15,920 nucleotides of DNA from JBNJGT01 sp046496745 (GTDB lineage Archaea; Nanobdellota; Nanobdellia; Woesearchaeales; JACJVW01). How positions within the stretch are numbered: position 1 is the stretch's first letter; every line of letters begins with the position of its first letter. The translations under genes and the position numbers were made by a program. The notes under the pieces were generated by a model. That model searched no databases and had not been told where the DNA came from. It saw only the letters and a program-made list of their open reading frames with translations. The stretch lies in NCBI GenBank assembly GCA_046496745.1, contig JAWOGQ010000063.1, positions 1 to 15,920 on the forward strand, in the 5' to 3' direction. Below, piece by piece: positions 1 to 6,376 of this stretch.

Positions 1-1485
1 ACTAAACGTCTTCAGTTTGCTGACATTCTATTGCAGGATCTGAATTATTCACGCAGGCTAAAGCGTTGTAAGATCGATAGTACCAGTATAATTGAATATA
101 TTGCAGATCTGGATAATACCCTCAGCATTGGTAGGAAACATCAACTGAAAACACTTGGAAAAGTGAATAACCTGCATAAACTGCTCGAGCAGTTAGGGCA
201 AAAGAAAAGAGTTTGGGCTCTGATTGACATCGTCAATTATGATTTACCACAATTCACTGATAGTGCTAGACAAATGGCAAATTTTTTGGTTCGACATCAG
301 AATGTTGATGCAGGTGAGATCCTCACAAATATGGGTGCACTGTATAAGTTCAGGGATGGTACCTATAAGAGCAGGTTACTAAAGAAGGAAGATCCCGTGG
401 AAGCAAAACCTATCCTTAGCAGAAAGGGAGAACAAAAAGTAGTAGAAGAGCTCAGGTACAAGGCAAGGTTTGCCAGGTATGAAACATTTACTAACACAGT
501 CGACGATTTGTTTCTTGAGCCTCTCGAAGAGATGATTGGAGAGAAAGTGGATTCAATCACATGGACAGAGGACCTTATCAATACAGTTACAGCCTACTAC
601 AGCATCGAGGATATGGAACTTGCACGAATTGTAAGCAAGGTAATGAGACATTACATGTTCAATGAGGACAATCTCTCTCTGGAAGGCAATTCCACCTTGG
701 AAGAGAAGTTGGGGTCAAAGATTCATCTGTGGAAAGAAGGTCACACTTCTACCCATCATTGTCCCAGAAAACCTGATCTCAAGAGAAAACTGGAATCTGA
801 CCTTGAACATGAGTACAAAGAATTTTCAAGATGCATACATGCAATAACTGACAAGCACCAGATACCCGACAATGCAAAAGAGGCTGAAACAATCTATAAA
901 GATGCTATCAGGCAGATAGGCAAAGAACAAAGAAATATCGCACAGGAAGCAAAGAATCATCTGACCAAGATAAAGCAGGGTACAGGAGCGCTCCATAAAG
1001 GAAACCAGATCACTTTCTATGATTCAAAAGATTTCATGGAATCCCTGCAGATGGGCAATGTCACAGGTTCATGCACTAAACTGATAGACGGGGCAAAAAG
1101 CTTTGCAGCCTTTGTCAATACGATTGATGACAATAAGAAAGTAGTGTACATGGCAGACGAGAATGGCACAAAAGTAGGAAGAACACTGGCAGTGTTGACA
1201 GATATGGGTATTGTCACATACAATCCTTATGAGAGTACTATGTGTGATATCAATAAAGCCTGGCTCGACCATTTCACACAATACGCACAAAAAGTAGGTG
1301 TTCCTTTAATCATCCCTGCAAGATTTGCTGAAGGAGGACTTGCTAAGCACCTTGGTAAGACACAGACAGTGGCTCCCCTGATTCACAAAGCAGTCTGTCC
1401 GGTCTGGTACGATGATGGCATAGGAGATGTCCAGATAGTAGAAGAAGGTTACCGGCCAAAATTTTCTGCCTATGTCATTGATTAG
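1..1485 (+). CDS. Unrecognised large protein, 5' end outside the window
   Basis: The frame is open from the first base, giving 494 visible codons before TAG. A TTG at 31 is a possible start, but it has no ribosome binding site in front and the frame continues upstream, so I treat the gene as truncated by the window edge. I do not recognise the family. The N-terminal two thirds are helical and charged, with a likely coiled-coil stretch around bases 780-990 (rich in K, E, Q). The last ~150 residues look like a compact alpha/beta domain: a GNVTGSC segment near base 1060, then a strand with KKVVYMADENGTKVGR, then VPLIIPARF and a conserved-looking C-terminal AVCPVWYDDG. The lone Cys in the SC motif might be functional, but that is speculation. 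No signal peptide or membrane segment is visible. Base composition resembles the neighbours. It is convergent with the tRNA pair. Confidence 0.75.
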   Translation, partial: TKRLQFADILLQDLNYSRRLKRCKIDSTSIIEYIADLDNTLSIGRKHQLKTLGKVNNLHKLLEQLGQKKRVWALIDIVNYDLPQFTDSARQMANFLVRHQNVDAGEILTNMGALYKFRDGTYKSRLLKKEDPVEAKPILSRKGEQKVVEELRYKARFARYETFTNTVDDLFLEPLEEMIGEKVDSITWTEDLINTVTAYYSIEDMELARIVSKVMRHYMFNEDNLSLEGNSTLEEKLGSKIHLWKEGHTSTHHCPRKPDLKRKLESDLEHEYKEFSRCIHAITDKHQIPDNAKEAETIYKDAIRQIGKEQRNIAQEAKNHLTKIKQGTGALHKGNQITFYDSKDFMESLQMGNVTGSCTKLIDGAKSFAAFVNTIDDNKKVVYMADENGTKVGRTLAVLTDMGIVTYNPYESTMCDINKAWLDHFTQYAQKVGVPLIIPARFAEGGLAKHLGKTQTVAPLIHKAVCPVWYDDGIGDVQIVEEGYRPKFSAYVID

Positions 1486-1725
1486 CCCCATAGTAATGCA
1501 GTCTATGGTGTTCTGATGATATTGATTATTTCATATATCTGGGTTATTTCATCTTAGAAGATAGGCTTATTTCTAGTATTCTTATCCCCTCTCGTCGGGA
1601 AAGTAATAGATAAGAGTAAGTAATTTATAAATAAAATCTTGTAAAAAACAAGTAAAATTAAAGAAAATAAAGGCCATAAGTAATGGATTTTTCAAAATTC
1701 GCCAAAAAATAACATAAAGTAATAA
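1486..1725. other. AT-rich intergenic region between convergent units
   Basis: About 240 bp with no credible gene. It contains a loose inverted repeat (CTTATC at 1581-1586 and GATAAG at 1609-1614) enclosing a short TCCC/GGGA pair. A small hairpin (CTTGT/ACAAG) lies at 1638-1652. Read on the minus strand this hairpin is followed by a T-rich stretch and could help end tRNA transcription. Nothing else is evident. Confidence 0.5.
1704..1709 (-). terminator. Oligo-T terminator after tRNA-Gly
   Basis: A run of six T residues on the minus strand, 16 bases beyond the tRNA-Gly 3' end. Archaeal RNA polymerase commonly terminates at such T tracts. It is inferred from position only. Confidence 0.4.
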
Positions 1726-1796
1726 TGCGTCGGCCGGGAATCGAACCCGGACCCGGCCCGTGGCAGGGGCCAATTGTACCATTCAACCACCGACGC
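1726..1796 (-). tRNA. tRNA-Gly (anticodon GCC)
   Basis: A complete 71-nt cloverleaf is visible. The 7-bp acceptor pairs GCGTCGG with CCGACGC. There is a short D arm, anticodon stem GGCCC/GGGCC with loop CTGCCAC (anticodon GCC), a 4-nt variable region, and T arm CCGGG-TTCGATT-CCCGG. The discriminator is A and CCA is not encoded. It lies one base downstream of tRNA-Val and is presumably cotranscribed with it. Confidence 0.97.
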
Positions 1797-1797
1797 A

Positions 1798-1897
1798 TGG
1801 GCCCACCCGGACTCGAACCGGGGATCAATGCCTTTCTGAGTATAGCGGCAATCGCTACCTTGTAAGGGCACTGTCATAGCCACTAGACCATGGGCCC
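1798..1897 (-). tRNA. tRNA-Val (anticodon UAC) with an intron
   Basis: The acceptor pairs GGGCCCA with TGGGCCC. The D arm is standard. The anticodon stem GTGCC/GGCAT is interrupted in the loop by a 27-nt intron, and the T arm is CCCGG-TTCGAGT-CCGGG. The 5' exon is exactly 37 nt. After intron removal the loop reads CTTACAA (anticodon UAC) in a 73-nt tRNA with discriminator A and no encoded CCA. It is first in a two-tRNA unit; a TATA-like TTTAAATA lies about 28 bp upstream, overlapping the rpoK stop codon. Confidence 0.95.
1834..1860 (-). other. Archaeal tRNA intron (anticodon loop, position 37/38)
   Basis: A 27-nt insertion at the canonical archaeal intron site. Its core is a hairpin, TAGCG/CGCTA with a 5-nt loop. 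The exon side CTTA can pair with intron TCAG except for one T-C mismatch, giving an imperfect (relaxed) bulge-helix-bulge, the substrate of the archaeal splicing endonuclease. AAGG occurs at both junctions, so the exact cut cannot be fixed by sequence, but the mature tRNA is the same either way. Confidence 0.85.
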
Positions 1898-1902
1898 GCA
1901 AT

Positions 1903-1915
1903 AAAAAAGAAAAAA
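1903..1915 (-). terminator. T-rich terminator after rpoK
   Basis: Two runs of six T separated by one C on the minus strand, just past the rpoK stop codon and before tRNA-Val. This fits archaeal intrinsic termination of the exosome operon. It also lies between the putative tRNA TATA box and the tRNA, so it may serve as a promoter spacer. Confidence 0.45.
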
Positions 1916-1919
1916 GGGG

Positions 1920-1929
1920 TATTTAAAAA
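1920..1929 (-). promoter_or_regulatory. TATA-like box for the tRNA-Val/tRNA-Gly unit
   Basis: TTTTTAAATA on the minus strand is centred about 28 bp before the first base of tRNA-Val, the usual archaeal TATA-to-start distance. It overlaps the rpoK stop codon. Position and composition are the only evidence. Confidence 0.4.
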
Positions 1930-2129
1930 CCTTTGGGTTCTGGCATGGTTCGTCGCACTTCCATGGGTATGACTCCCTCTGCAAATTCCCGCTTTGCAAT
2001 CTCAATAGGATTATACTTGAGAGCCTCAAGTTCTTCCTCTGAGAAATCAAGCAGCAGGGGAGAGCCCATTGCGATCTGCAATGCCCTTGACCCGACCATT
2101 CTGGCTTTTTCATACTTGGTAAATTCCAT
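1923..2129 (-). CDS. rpoK: DNA-directed RNA polymerase subunit K (Rpb6/omega homologue)
   Basis: This 68-residue protein matches archaeal RpoK, the assembly and stability subunit of RNA polymerase (eukaryotic Rpb6, bacterial omega). Diagnostic stretches are TKYEKARMVGSRALQIAMGSP at the N-terminus and NPIEIAKREFAEGVIPMEVRR near the C-terminus, covering almost the whole length of the family core. The ATG lies one base after the rrp42 stop codon, and a GGAGG ribosome binding site lies in the last codons of rrp42, so translation is probably coupled. It is the last gene of the exosome/proteasome operon and is followed by T tracts. In many euryarchaeal versions of this operon I would expect ribosomal protein L37Ae here, so rpoK is a somewhat different tail gene. 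Confidence 0.96.
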   Translation of the reverse strand: MEFTKYEKARMVGSRALQIAMGSPLLLDFSEEELEALKYNPIEIAKREFAEGVIPMEVRRTMPEPKGF

Positions 2130-2130
2130 T

Positions 2131-2895
2131 CTATTCCTCCAGCTTGGCTCTGAGTTCCTGGCATTTCTCAGTTGCTTTAGTAAGCATGAACTCTATGTCT
2201 TCGCTGGACAAAGCACCATCTCCACCCTTCTGCAGAGCGCAGATCCTGCCATCTTCCAGTGTAGCCACAGTGAGCCTCTTTTCAAGGACAGCCTCTTCCT
2301 CGAGAGTTGGATCTATGATGAAATTGTCACCAATCTTGATCACAGTCACTTCAATGGGAAGGCCATCAAGTGGGATCTTCTCATCTGTCTTGTGCTTGTA
2401 ATCTATGCCATCCTCATTATATGTCGGGAATCTTGCATCCTGGAGTGCGGCAATAGCAGCCAGTGCAGCAGCATCGCGTAGATTGCCTGCATCATTTATG
2501 CTGCAGATGTCAATAAAGATCATCCAGACCTTTTCACCTTTCGTGATGCATAATTTTTTGGTGTCTATCACACCGCTTTCCCTGATTCCCCTGTCAACTA
2601 CTCTTGCAAGCTCAACAGCCTGGATCTGAGGAGGACCTGGTTCGAATCGCGGGTTTGAAAGCGGAAGCAGTTCCACGTTCACCGCAATATTCCCATTATC
2701 AGGGGTGTCAGGATAAGGTCTTTCAACAGACATCTTGACTCCTGCAATGACCTCTGTTTCTCCTATGAGGACACGCGCTGAACCTTCTGCATTTGGTGTT
2801 GCGCCTTTTTCAATTTTTACTTCCCTGAACTCGTCAAATTGCCTCCTGTCAAACCGGAAGCCCTTTGTTAGCATCTGATCGATATGATTACTCAT
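2131..2895 (-). CDS. rrp42: Exosome complex component Rrp42 (inactive RNase PH-like subunit)
   Basis: This 254-residue RNase PH fold protein alternates with Rrp41 in the hexameric ring of the archaeal exosome, which degrades and tails RNA 3' to 5'. Family features visible are the N-terminal FDRRQFDEFREVKIEKG, the GSARVLIGETEVIAGVKM strand region, LLPLSNPRFEPGPP, and VEKRLTVATLEDGRICALQKGG near the C-terminus. Rrp42 subunits lack the phosphate-binding arginine pair seen in Rrp41 and act structurally and in RNA binding. I chose the ATG at 2895 over one four codons upstream because GAGGTG sits four bases before it. It overlaps the rrp41 end by 8 nt (ATGAGTAA), indicating translational coupling. 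rpoK follows after one base. Confidence 0.96.
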   Translation of the reverse strand: MSNHIDQMLTKGFRFDRRQFDEFREVKIEKGATPNAEGSARVLIGETEVIAGVKMSVERPYPDTPDNGNIAVNVELLPLSNPRFEPGPPQIQAVELARVVDRGIRESGVIDTKKLCITKGEKVWMIFIDICSINDAGNLRDAAALAAIAALQDARFPTYNEDGIDYKHKTDEKIPLDGLPIEVTVIKIGDNFIIDPTLEEEAVLEKRLTVATLEDGRICALQKGGDGALSSEDIEFMLTKATEKCQELRAKLEE

Positions 2896-3592
2896 TTTGC
2901 ACCTCATACTTCTTTTTCAATGCCTCTTTTTGGACCTCATATAGCTTAGGTGCTACTTTCTTGCCAAGCTCGATAGCTTCACTCATCAGTTCCTTCGTGA
3001 TGCGCCCATCCATCTGCAGGAGTGTGATCTCCTCAGTGCTTGGAATAAGTGCAATCGGGATATCCGATACCTCGCCGTCAAAGCTTTCCTCAGCATAATC
3101 AAGGTCCGCTATTATATTTCCATCGATACATCCTACAGCTACAGCAACAACCAGGTCTTTCATAGCAAATCCTGCATCAGCAAGTGCCATGGATGCTGCA
3201 CAGATACTTGCGCACCTGCTTCCTGCATCTGTCTGGGGAAGCTCTACGAAGATATCTACGCTCAGGTTTGGAAAATTTGTCAGGTCAAGCACAGGTTCAA
3301 GAGATTTTTCCATGACATAAGATATCTCCTTTGATCTCCTGTTTCCGCCTGGACGTACACGGTCACCCATTCCTGAGAAAGGCATCATGTTATAATGGCA
3401 TTGAAGGATTCCTTTCCGGACATCCTTTTTTGATCTTGGGAATACTTCCCTTGGCCCGTAGACCGCAGCATATGCTTCAGTATTTCCTATCTTGAACCAT
3501 GCTGAGCCAATCGCGCTCTTTATCACACCGACTTTCGCTTCCATTGGCCGAAGCTCATCGATCTTTCTTCCATCTGGTCTCTGGAAACTCAT
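2888..3592 (-). CDS. rrp41: Exosome complex exonuclease Rrp41 (catalytic RNase PH subunit)
   Basis: At 234 residues this is the phosphorolytic subunit of the archaeal exosome. It begins with RPDGRKIDELRPMEAKVGVI, typical of the family. RPGGNRRSKEI carries the arginine pair that binds phosphate and RNA, LPQTDAGSRCASICAASMAL is a conserved core helix, and the segment SFDGEVSDIPIALIPS carries the catalytic aspartate region. Nothing essential appears missing, so it should be active with Rrp42. The ATG overlaps the rrp4 stop codon (ATGA), and GGTGAT lies just upstream. The order rrp4-rrp41-rrp42 is the classic archaeal exosome arrangement. Confidence 0.97.
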   Translation of the reverse strand: MSFQRPDGRKIDELRPMEAKVGVIKSAIGSAWFKIGNTEAYAAVYGPREVFPRSKKDVRKGILQCHYNMMPFSGMGDRVRPGGNRRSKEISYVMEKSLEPVLDLTNFPNLSVDIFVELPQTDAGSRCASICAASMALADAGFAMKDLVVAVAVGCIDGNIIADLDYAEESFDGEVSDIPIALIPSTEEITLLQMDGRITKELMSEAIELGKKVAPKLYEVQKEALKKKYEVQNE

Positions 3593-4266
3593 TCTTCATC
3601 ACCTAGTAATTCCTTAACCCTGTCTGTAAGCCCCTCAGTATGCGCATTAGATTCGACAAACTTTATGGCTTCCACGGTTTTCAGTTCCATTTCCGGAGTC
3701 TCGTTCGCAATCCAGATTACACCGTTTTGTCCGACTATTACCTTTGATCCGGTCTTCTCCTTGATCAGGCTGACCATTGATCCCCCTTTCCCGATGATTC
3801 GTGGGACCTTGTAAGGGACAACTGTTATTATCCGTCCACCATTCAGCTTCCGGAGGCCAGGCCCTTTTGTTGAGACATCTATCAGTTTCTGGCTGGTAAC
3901 ATTTGTTATCTGGCATACAACCCATTCATCAATGTCAAAATACTGGTCAAGCCTTGCGTTTCGCTTGATGAAGTCATTGCTTGCTTCCTGTAGTGGAAGT
4001 ACAGCAGAATGTCCGCTTCGAAGGTCAAGTCTCCATCCTGATATGAGGATATCAAAAACCCTTCCTATCACAGTATCATCTTTCTTTGGATAATACTGTC
4101 CGTTCAAAGGTATCAGTTTGATAACTTTGCCGTCGACCTTTGCCAGGCCGACAATCTTTGCATGTATATTTTCACCGTTTCGGTATGTACCATAACTAGG
4201 GAGATAATCCATGCCTGTGGCAAGGACCTCTCCTGGTACAGCTACTTCGTTTTGTGCAACTGTCAT
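3589..4266 (-). CDS. rrp4: Exosome RNA-binding cap protein Rrp4
   Basis: The 225-residue product forms the cap of the archaeal exosome and feeds RNA into the Rrp41/Rrp42 ring. The N-terminal domain has PGEVLATGMDYLPSYGTY. A central S1 domain spans roughly residues 55-130 (DTVIGRVFDILISGWRLDLRSG). A KH domain follows from about residue 145 to 195, with IIGKGGSMVSLIKEKTGSKV carrying the GxxG loop as GKGG. I chose the ATG at 4266 rather than the upstream in-frame TTG because GGTGA precedes it at good spacing. It lies four bases after the sbds stop codon. The neighbours encode its ring partners. Confidence 0.97.
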   Translation of the reverse strand: MTVAQNEVAVPGEVLATGMDYLPSYGTYRNGENIHAKIVGLAKVDGKVIKLIPLNGQYYPKKDDTVIGRVFDILISGWRLDLRSGHSAVLPLQEASNDFIKRNARLDQYFDIDEWVVCQITNVTSQKLIDVSTKGPGLRKLNGGRIITVVPYKVPRIIGKGGSMVSLIKEKTGSKVIVGQNGVIWIANETPEMELKTVEAIKFVESNAHTEGLTDRVKELLGDEE

Positions 4267-4270
4267 TTTT

Positions 4271-4963
4271 TCACCTTGTTTCAATTACTCTTGTTTGAAC
4301 TTCACAATGGCATTTCTTGCTCAATGTCTCGTACAGTTCAGGCTCAAGTCCTCCGGGGATCTCTATTACGCCTTTCCATCCGCCATCAGACTGCCATTCC
4401 TCCTGCACAATCTTGCCAAATCCCATAAGGGTTCCATAAACCTTGTTTGCAAATTCTGCCAGAAGATGAATCTCTATCTTCTTTGTAACAAACTTTATTG
4501 GCAGTATTGGCTGAAGCTTTCGCAGTATTCCCTGTATCTGTTCTTCAGCACTCTGATGCTCATCAATCTTTACCCTCGCCTCTTCTAAGGCAGCCTCTAC
4601 CCTGTTTCTGGGATGAGGAATCTTGGTTTTGGGATCGACACCATGGCGCTGGATCAATGATACCACGGAATTGTACTTCTCCTGTCTCTTTCTCTCCCTG
4701 TATTCAGTAGATAGCTGAATGTCACCTTTTAGGATGATCTCTTTTACGATAGTATCTGTATCATCCGTCTCAAAAAGTGCCTGGAGCTTTTCATGTGATG
4801 CTTCCTGTCCTTTCTTGGCATCAAACCAGACCTTATCATTCTTGAGTACCTCCCGCAAGGATATTTCCTTATTCTTTCGGAACTCCATGGCAAGATCCGG
4901 ATCCACGACTACCTCGAAAGTGTTTTCCCCCTTTTTTAGCCGAGCAAGATGCATATCAGACAT
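4271..4963 (-). CDS. sbds: Ribosome maturation protein SBDS (Sdo1 homologue)
   Basis: The 230-residue protein is the archaeal homologue of Shwachman-Bodian-Diamond syndrome protein, which in eukaryotes works with EFL1 to remove eIF6 from the large ribosomal subunit. The N-terminal FYSH domain shows ARLKKGENTFEVVVDPDLAM and REVLKNDKVWFDAKKG. The middle helical domain has LKGDIQLSTEYRERKRQEKY and HGVDPKTKIPHPRNRVEAALEEARVKID, both strongly typical of SBDS. The C-terminal ferredoxin-like domain follows. The start is set at the ATG at 4963, five bases past the psmA stop codon; an in-frame GTG three codons upstream overlaps that stop and is less likely. SBDS is regularly found in this archaeal exosome/proteasome cluster. 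Confidence 0.97.
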   Translation of the reverse strand: MSDMHLARLKKGENTFEVVVDPDLAMEFRKNKEISLREVLKNDKVWFDAKKGQEASHEKLQALFETDDTDTIVKEIILKGDIQLSTEYRERKRQEKYNSVVSLIQRHGVDPKTKIPHPRNRVEAALEEARVKIDEHQSAEEQIQGILRKLQPILPIKFVTKKIEIHLLAEFANKVYGTLMGFGKIVQEEWQSDGGWKGVIEIPGGLEPELYETLSKKCHCEVQTRVIETR

Positions 4964-4968
4964 TTTAA

Positions 4969-5700
4969 TCACTTCTTGATCTCCTTCATGAACTTTGAAA
5001 GCTTATCGTTGGTCAACCTTTCCATCTTTTCTGTTTCAGAAGATACGAAAGCAGCATCGATCCTTTCAGTTGTCAATTCATCGCCAAGGAACTTGTGCAT
5101 TGCCTTAAGACCTAGTTTTAGTGCATTATCAAAACTCATATTATCCTTGTATTCTGCACTGATGACCTCTTCAATCTCCTGCTGGCCTTCTCCTATGACG
5201 CTTGCCTTGTATTGGAAGAAGATTCCTGTTGGATCTGTCTCATACAATACAGGTCCTTTCCTGTCGATTCCTGCAATCAGAAGGCTCACTCCGAATGGCC
5301 TGAGTCCCCCAGACTGTGTGCACATCTGCTTGAGATTAGCAATATCCCTGACTACTGACCCCACGTCTGCATTAGTGTCATAGGTTACCTTGTGCTGCTG
5401 TGTATGCGTCTGGGATCTTTCCACCAGGACACGCGCATCAGAAAGTATACCTGCTGCTGTTGCAATTATATGGTCATCTATCTGGAATATCTTTTCCACT
5501 GAATCAGGTATGATAAGCTTATCTACTATGCGTTTATCTGTTACCAGGAGTACACCCTCCTTGTATGTTATCCCGATTGCCGTGGATCCCTGCTTGACAG
5601 TCTTCTTTGCATATTCTACCTGCAAAAGCCGTCCGTCAGGGCTGAACATTGTTATTGCTCTGTCGTAACCCATTACTTGGTGTGGCATTGGTTGTTGCAT
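4969..5700 (-). CDS. psmA: 20S proteasome alpha subunit
   Basis: The 243-residue protein forms the outer gating rings of the archaeal 20S proteasome. Residues 11-31 carry the alpha-type signature (GYDRAITMFSPDGRLLQVEY), preceded by a short N-terminal gate tail. KQGSTAIGITYKEGVLLVTDKR, LRPFGVSLLIAGID and ETDPTGIFFQYKASVIGEGQQ are typical core strands, and length matches the family. Alpha subunits are not proteolytic; the beta subunit is not in this window. A strong GGAGGT ribosome binding site lies within the last codons of rnp2, with only two bases between that gene's stop codon and this ATG. It links protein turnover to the RNA decay genes downstream in one transcript. Confidence 0.98.
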   Translation of the reverse strand: MQQPMPHQVMGYDRAITMFSPDGRLLQVEYAKKTVKQGSTAIGITYKEGVLLVTDKRIVDKLIIPDSVEKIFQIDDHIIATAAGILSDARVLVERSQTHTQQHKVTYDTNADVGSVVRDIANLKQMCTQSGGLRPFGVSLLIAGIDRKGPVLYETDPTGIFFQYKASVIGEGQQEIEEVISAEYKDNMSFDNALKLGLKAMHKFLGDELTTERIDAAFVSSETEKMERLTNDKLSKFMKEIKK

Positions 5701-5702
5701 TT

Positions 5703-6044
5703 TTATACCTCCATGAATTTACTTTTTGCTTTTTTTAGGATCCCGCTCACCCCTATCGTGTGTATGACAACAGGGATCCTGTTTAGGGAGCTGATACAAG
5801 CGAGAGCTGCCCTTCCTTCATCAAGCATTGCATTGCTGATGCGCAGGATACCCACTTGTTTTTGATACATATCTGGCAGAATAGAGATTCCGGCACGTGC
5901 AAGTCCGAAAGCACCCAGTTGCTGTTGTAATCCTTTCATGAGATCCCGGCTTATGTCAGCCAGAGGCTCTTTTGATACGATCTTGAATACCAGGTACCTT
6001 TTCTTTTCCCTTAATGTGGGCGATAGCCGCTTTAATTTAGCCAT
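5703..6044 (-). CDS. rnp2: RNase P protein component 2 (Pop5 family)
   Basis: The 113-residue core matches archaeal Rnp2/Pop5, a protein subunit of the RNase P ribonucleoprotein that trims tRNA 5' ends. The family motif is at the N-terminus, RLSPTLREKKRYLVFKI, followed by an RNP-like alpha/beta fold containing LRISNAMLDEGRAALACISSLNRIPVVIHTIGVSG. I chose the ATG at 6044 because it gives the normal length. The frame stays open upstream through an inserted element to a TTG at 6203, which would add 53 residues. Before that insertion no ATG, GTG or TTG existed in the upstream frame, which supports 6044 as the ancestral start. No ribosome binding site lies at normal distance (a GGAGG is 17 bases away). 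It is the first gene of the operon. Confidence 0.88.
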   Translation of the reverse strand: MAKLKRLSPTLREKKRYLVFKIVSKEPLADISRDLMKGLQQQLGAFGLARAGISILPDMYQKQVGILRISNAMLDEGRAALACISSLNRIPVVIHTIGVSGILKKAKSKFMEV

Positions 6045-6122
6045 AGTGAGAAAATATGCATCCTCCGTTCTCTCTCCGCATATGACAAATTCTCCTCTCT
6101 TTAAAAGGTTTTTGGTCTCTTT

Positions 6123-6274
6123 GAGTTTTTCGAATAATCCCTTTAGCATCGACTTCGGCCTGATCTCTTTTTTAAAAAGAGGTGACATCCCCGTAAGGGA
6201 CAACCCCCTTTCACCTTATGTAGGGATAGCTGATTGGCCTTCGTAGCACTGATGCTTATTTCTTCGAAAAACTC
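6123..6274 (-). mobile_element. Miniature inverted-repeat element, copy A (152 bp)
   Basis: The ends are perfect 12-bp inverted repeats (GAGTTTTTCGAA at the left, TTCGAAAAACTC at the right). A perfect 9-bp direct repeat, GGTCTCTTT, flanks it at 6114-6122 and 6275-6283, the mark of transposition. It is too short for a transposase, so it is a non-autonomous element. Copy B at 12091-12238 is its inverted partner, more than 80% identical by eye, including an identical run of 29 bases in the centre (within 6180-6215). Inside is an imperfect palindrome around CCCGTAAGGG and a TTTTTTAAAAA tract. It lies between the probable operon promoter region and the rnp2 core start. I cannot assign an IS family; 9-bp duplications occur in IS1, IS4 and part of IS5. 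Confidence 0.9.
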
Positions 6275-6345
6275 GGTCTCTTTGGTTAATGTGAATCTCC
6301 TGCTACAATAGCCTGATGCCAGAAAAACCCGGGTTCTTTCAATAT

Positions 6346-6355
6346 CTTTATAAGG
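6346..6355 (+). promoter_or_regulatory. TATA box for the metallophosphoesterase gene
   Basis: CTTTATAAGG is centred 27 bp before the ATG at 6377, which has no ribosome binding site, so the mRNA is probably leaderless. The box is nearly symmetric and its complement, CTTATAAAG, could also serve the divergent rnp2 operon. In that case the operon leader would contain the transposable element. Confidence 0.55.
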
Positions 6356-6376
6356 CCTGGGAATTTCACGTCAAAA

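Noticed and set aside
31..33. TTG as start of the first gene
   Set aside because: The frame is open to the window edge and no ribosome binding site or TATA box precedes the TTG, so the gene probably begins outside the window.
1510..1560. Possible C/D box RNA (CTGATGA at about 1513)
   Set aside because: No convincing D box or internal C'/D' pair at suitable distance.
5938..6246. Plus-strand 102-codon frame opposite rnp2
   Set aside because: It is antisense to the well-supported rnp2 and continues into the mobile element. It resembles the 11971-12240 frame only because both cross the same element.
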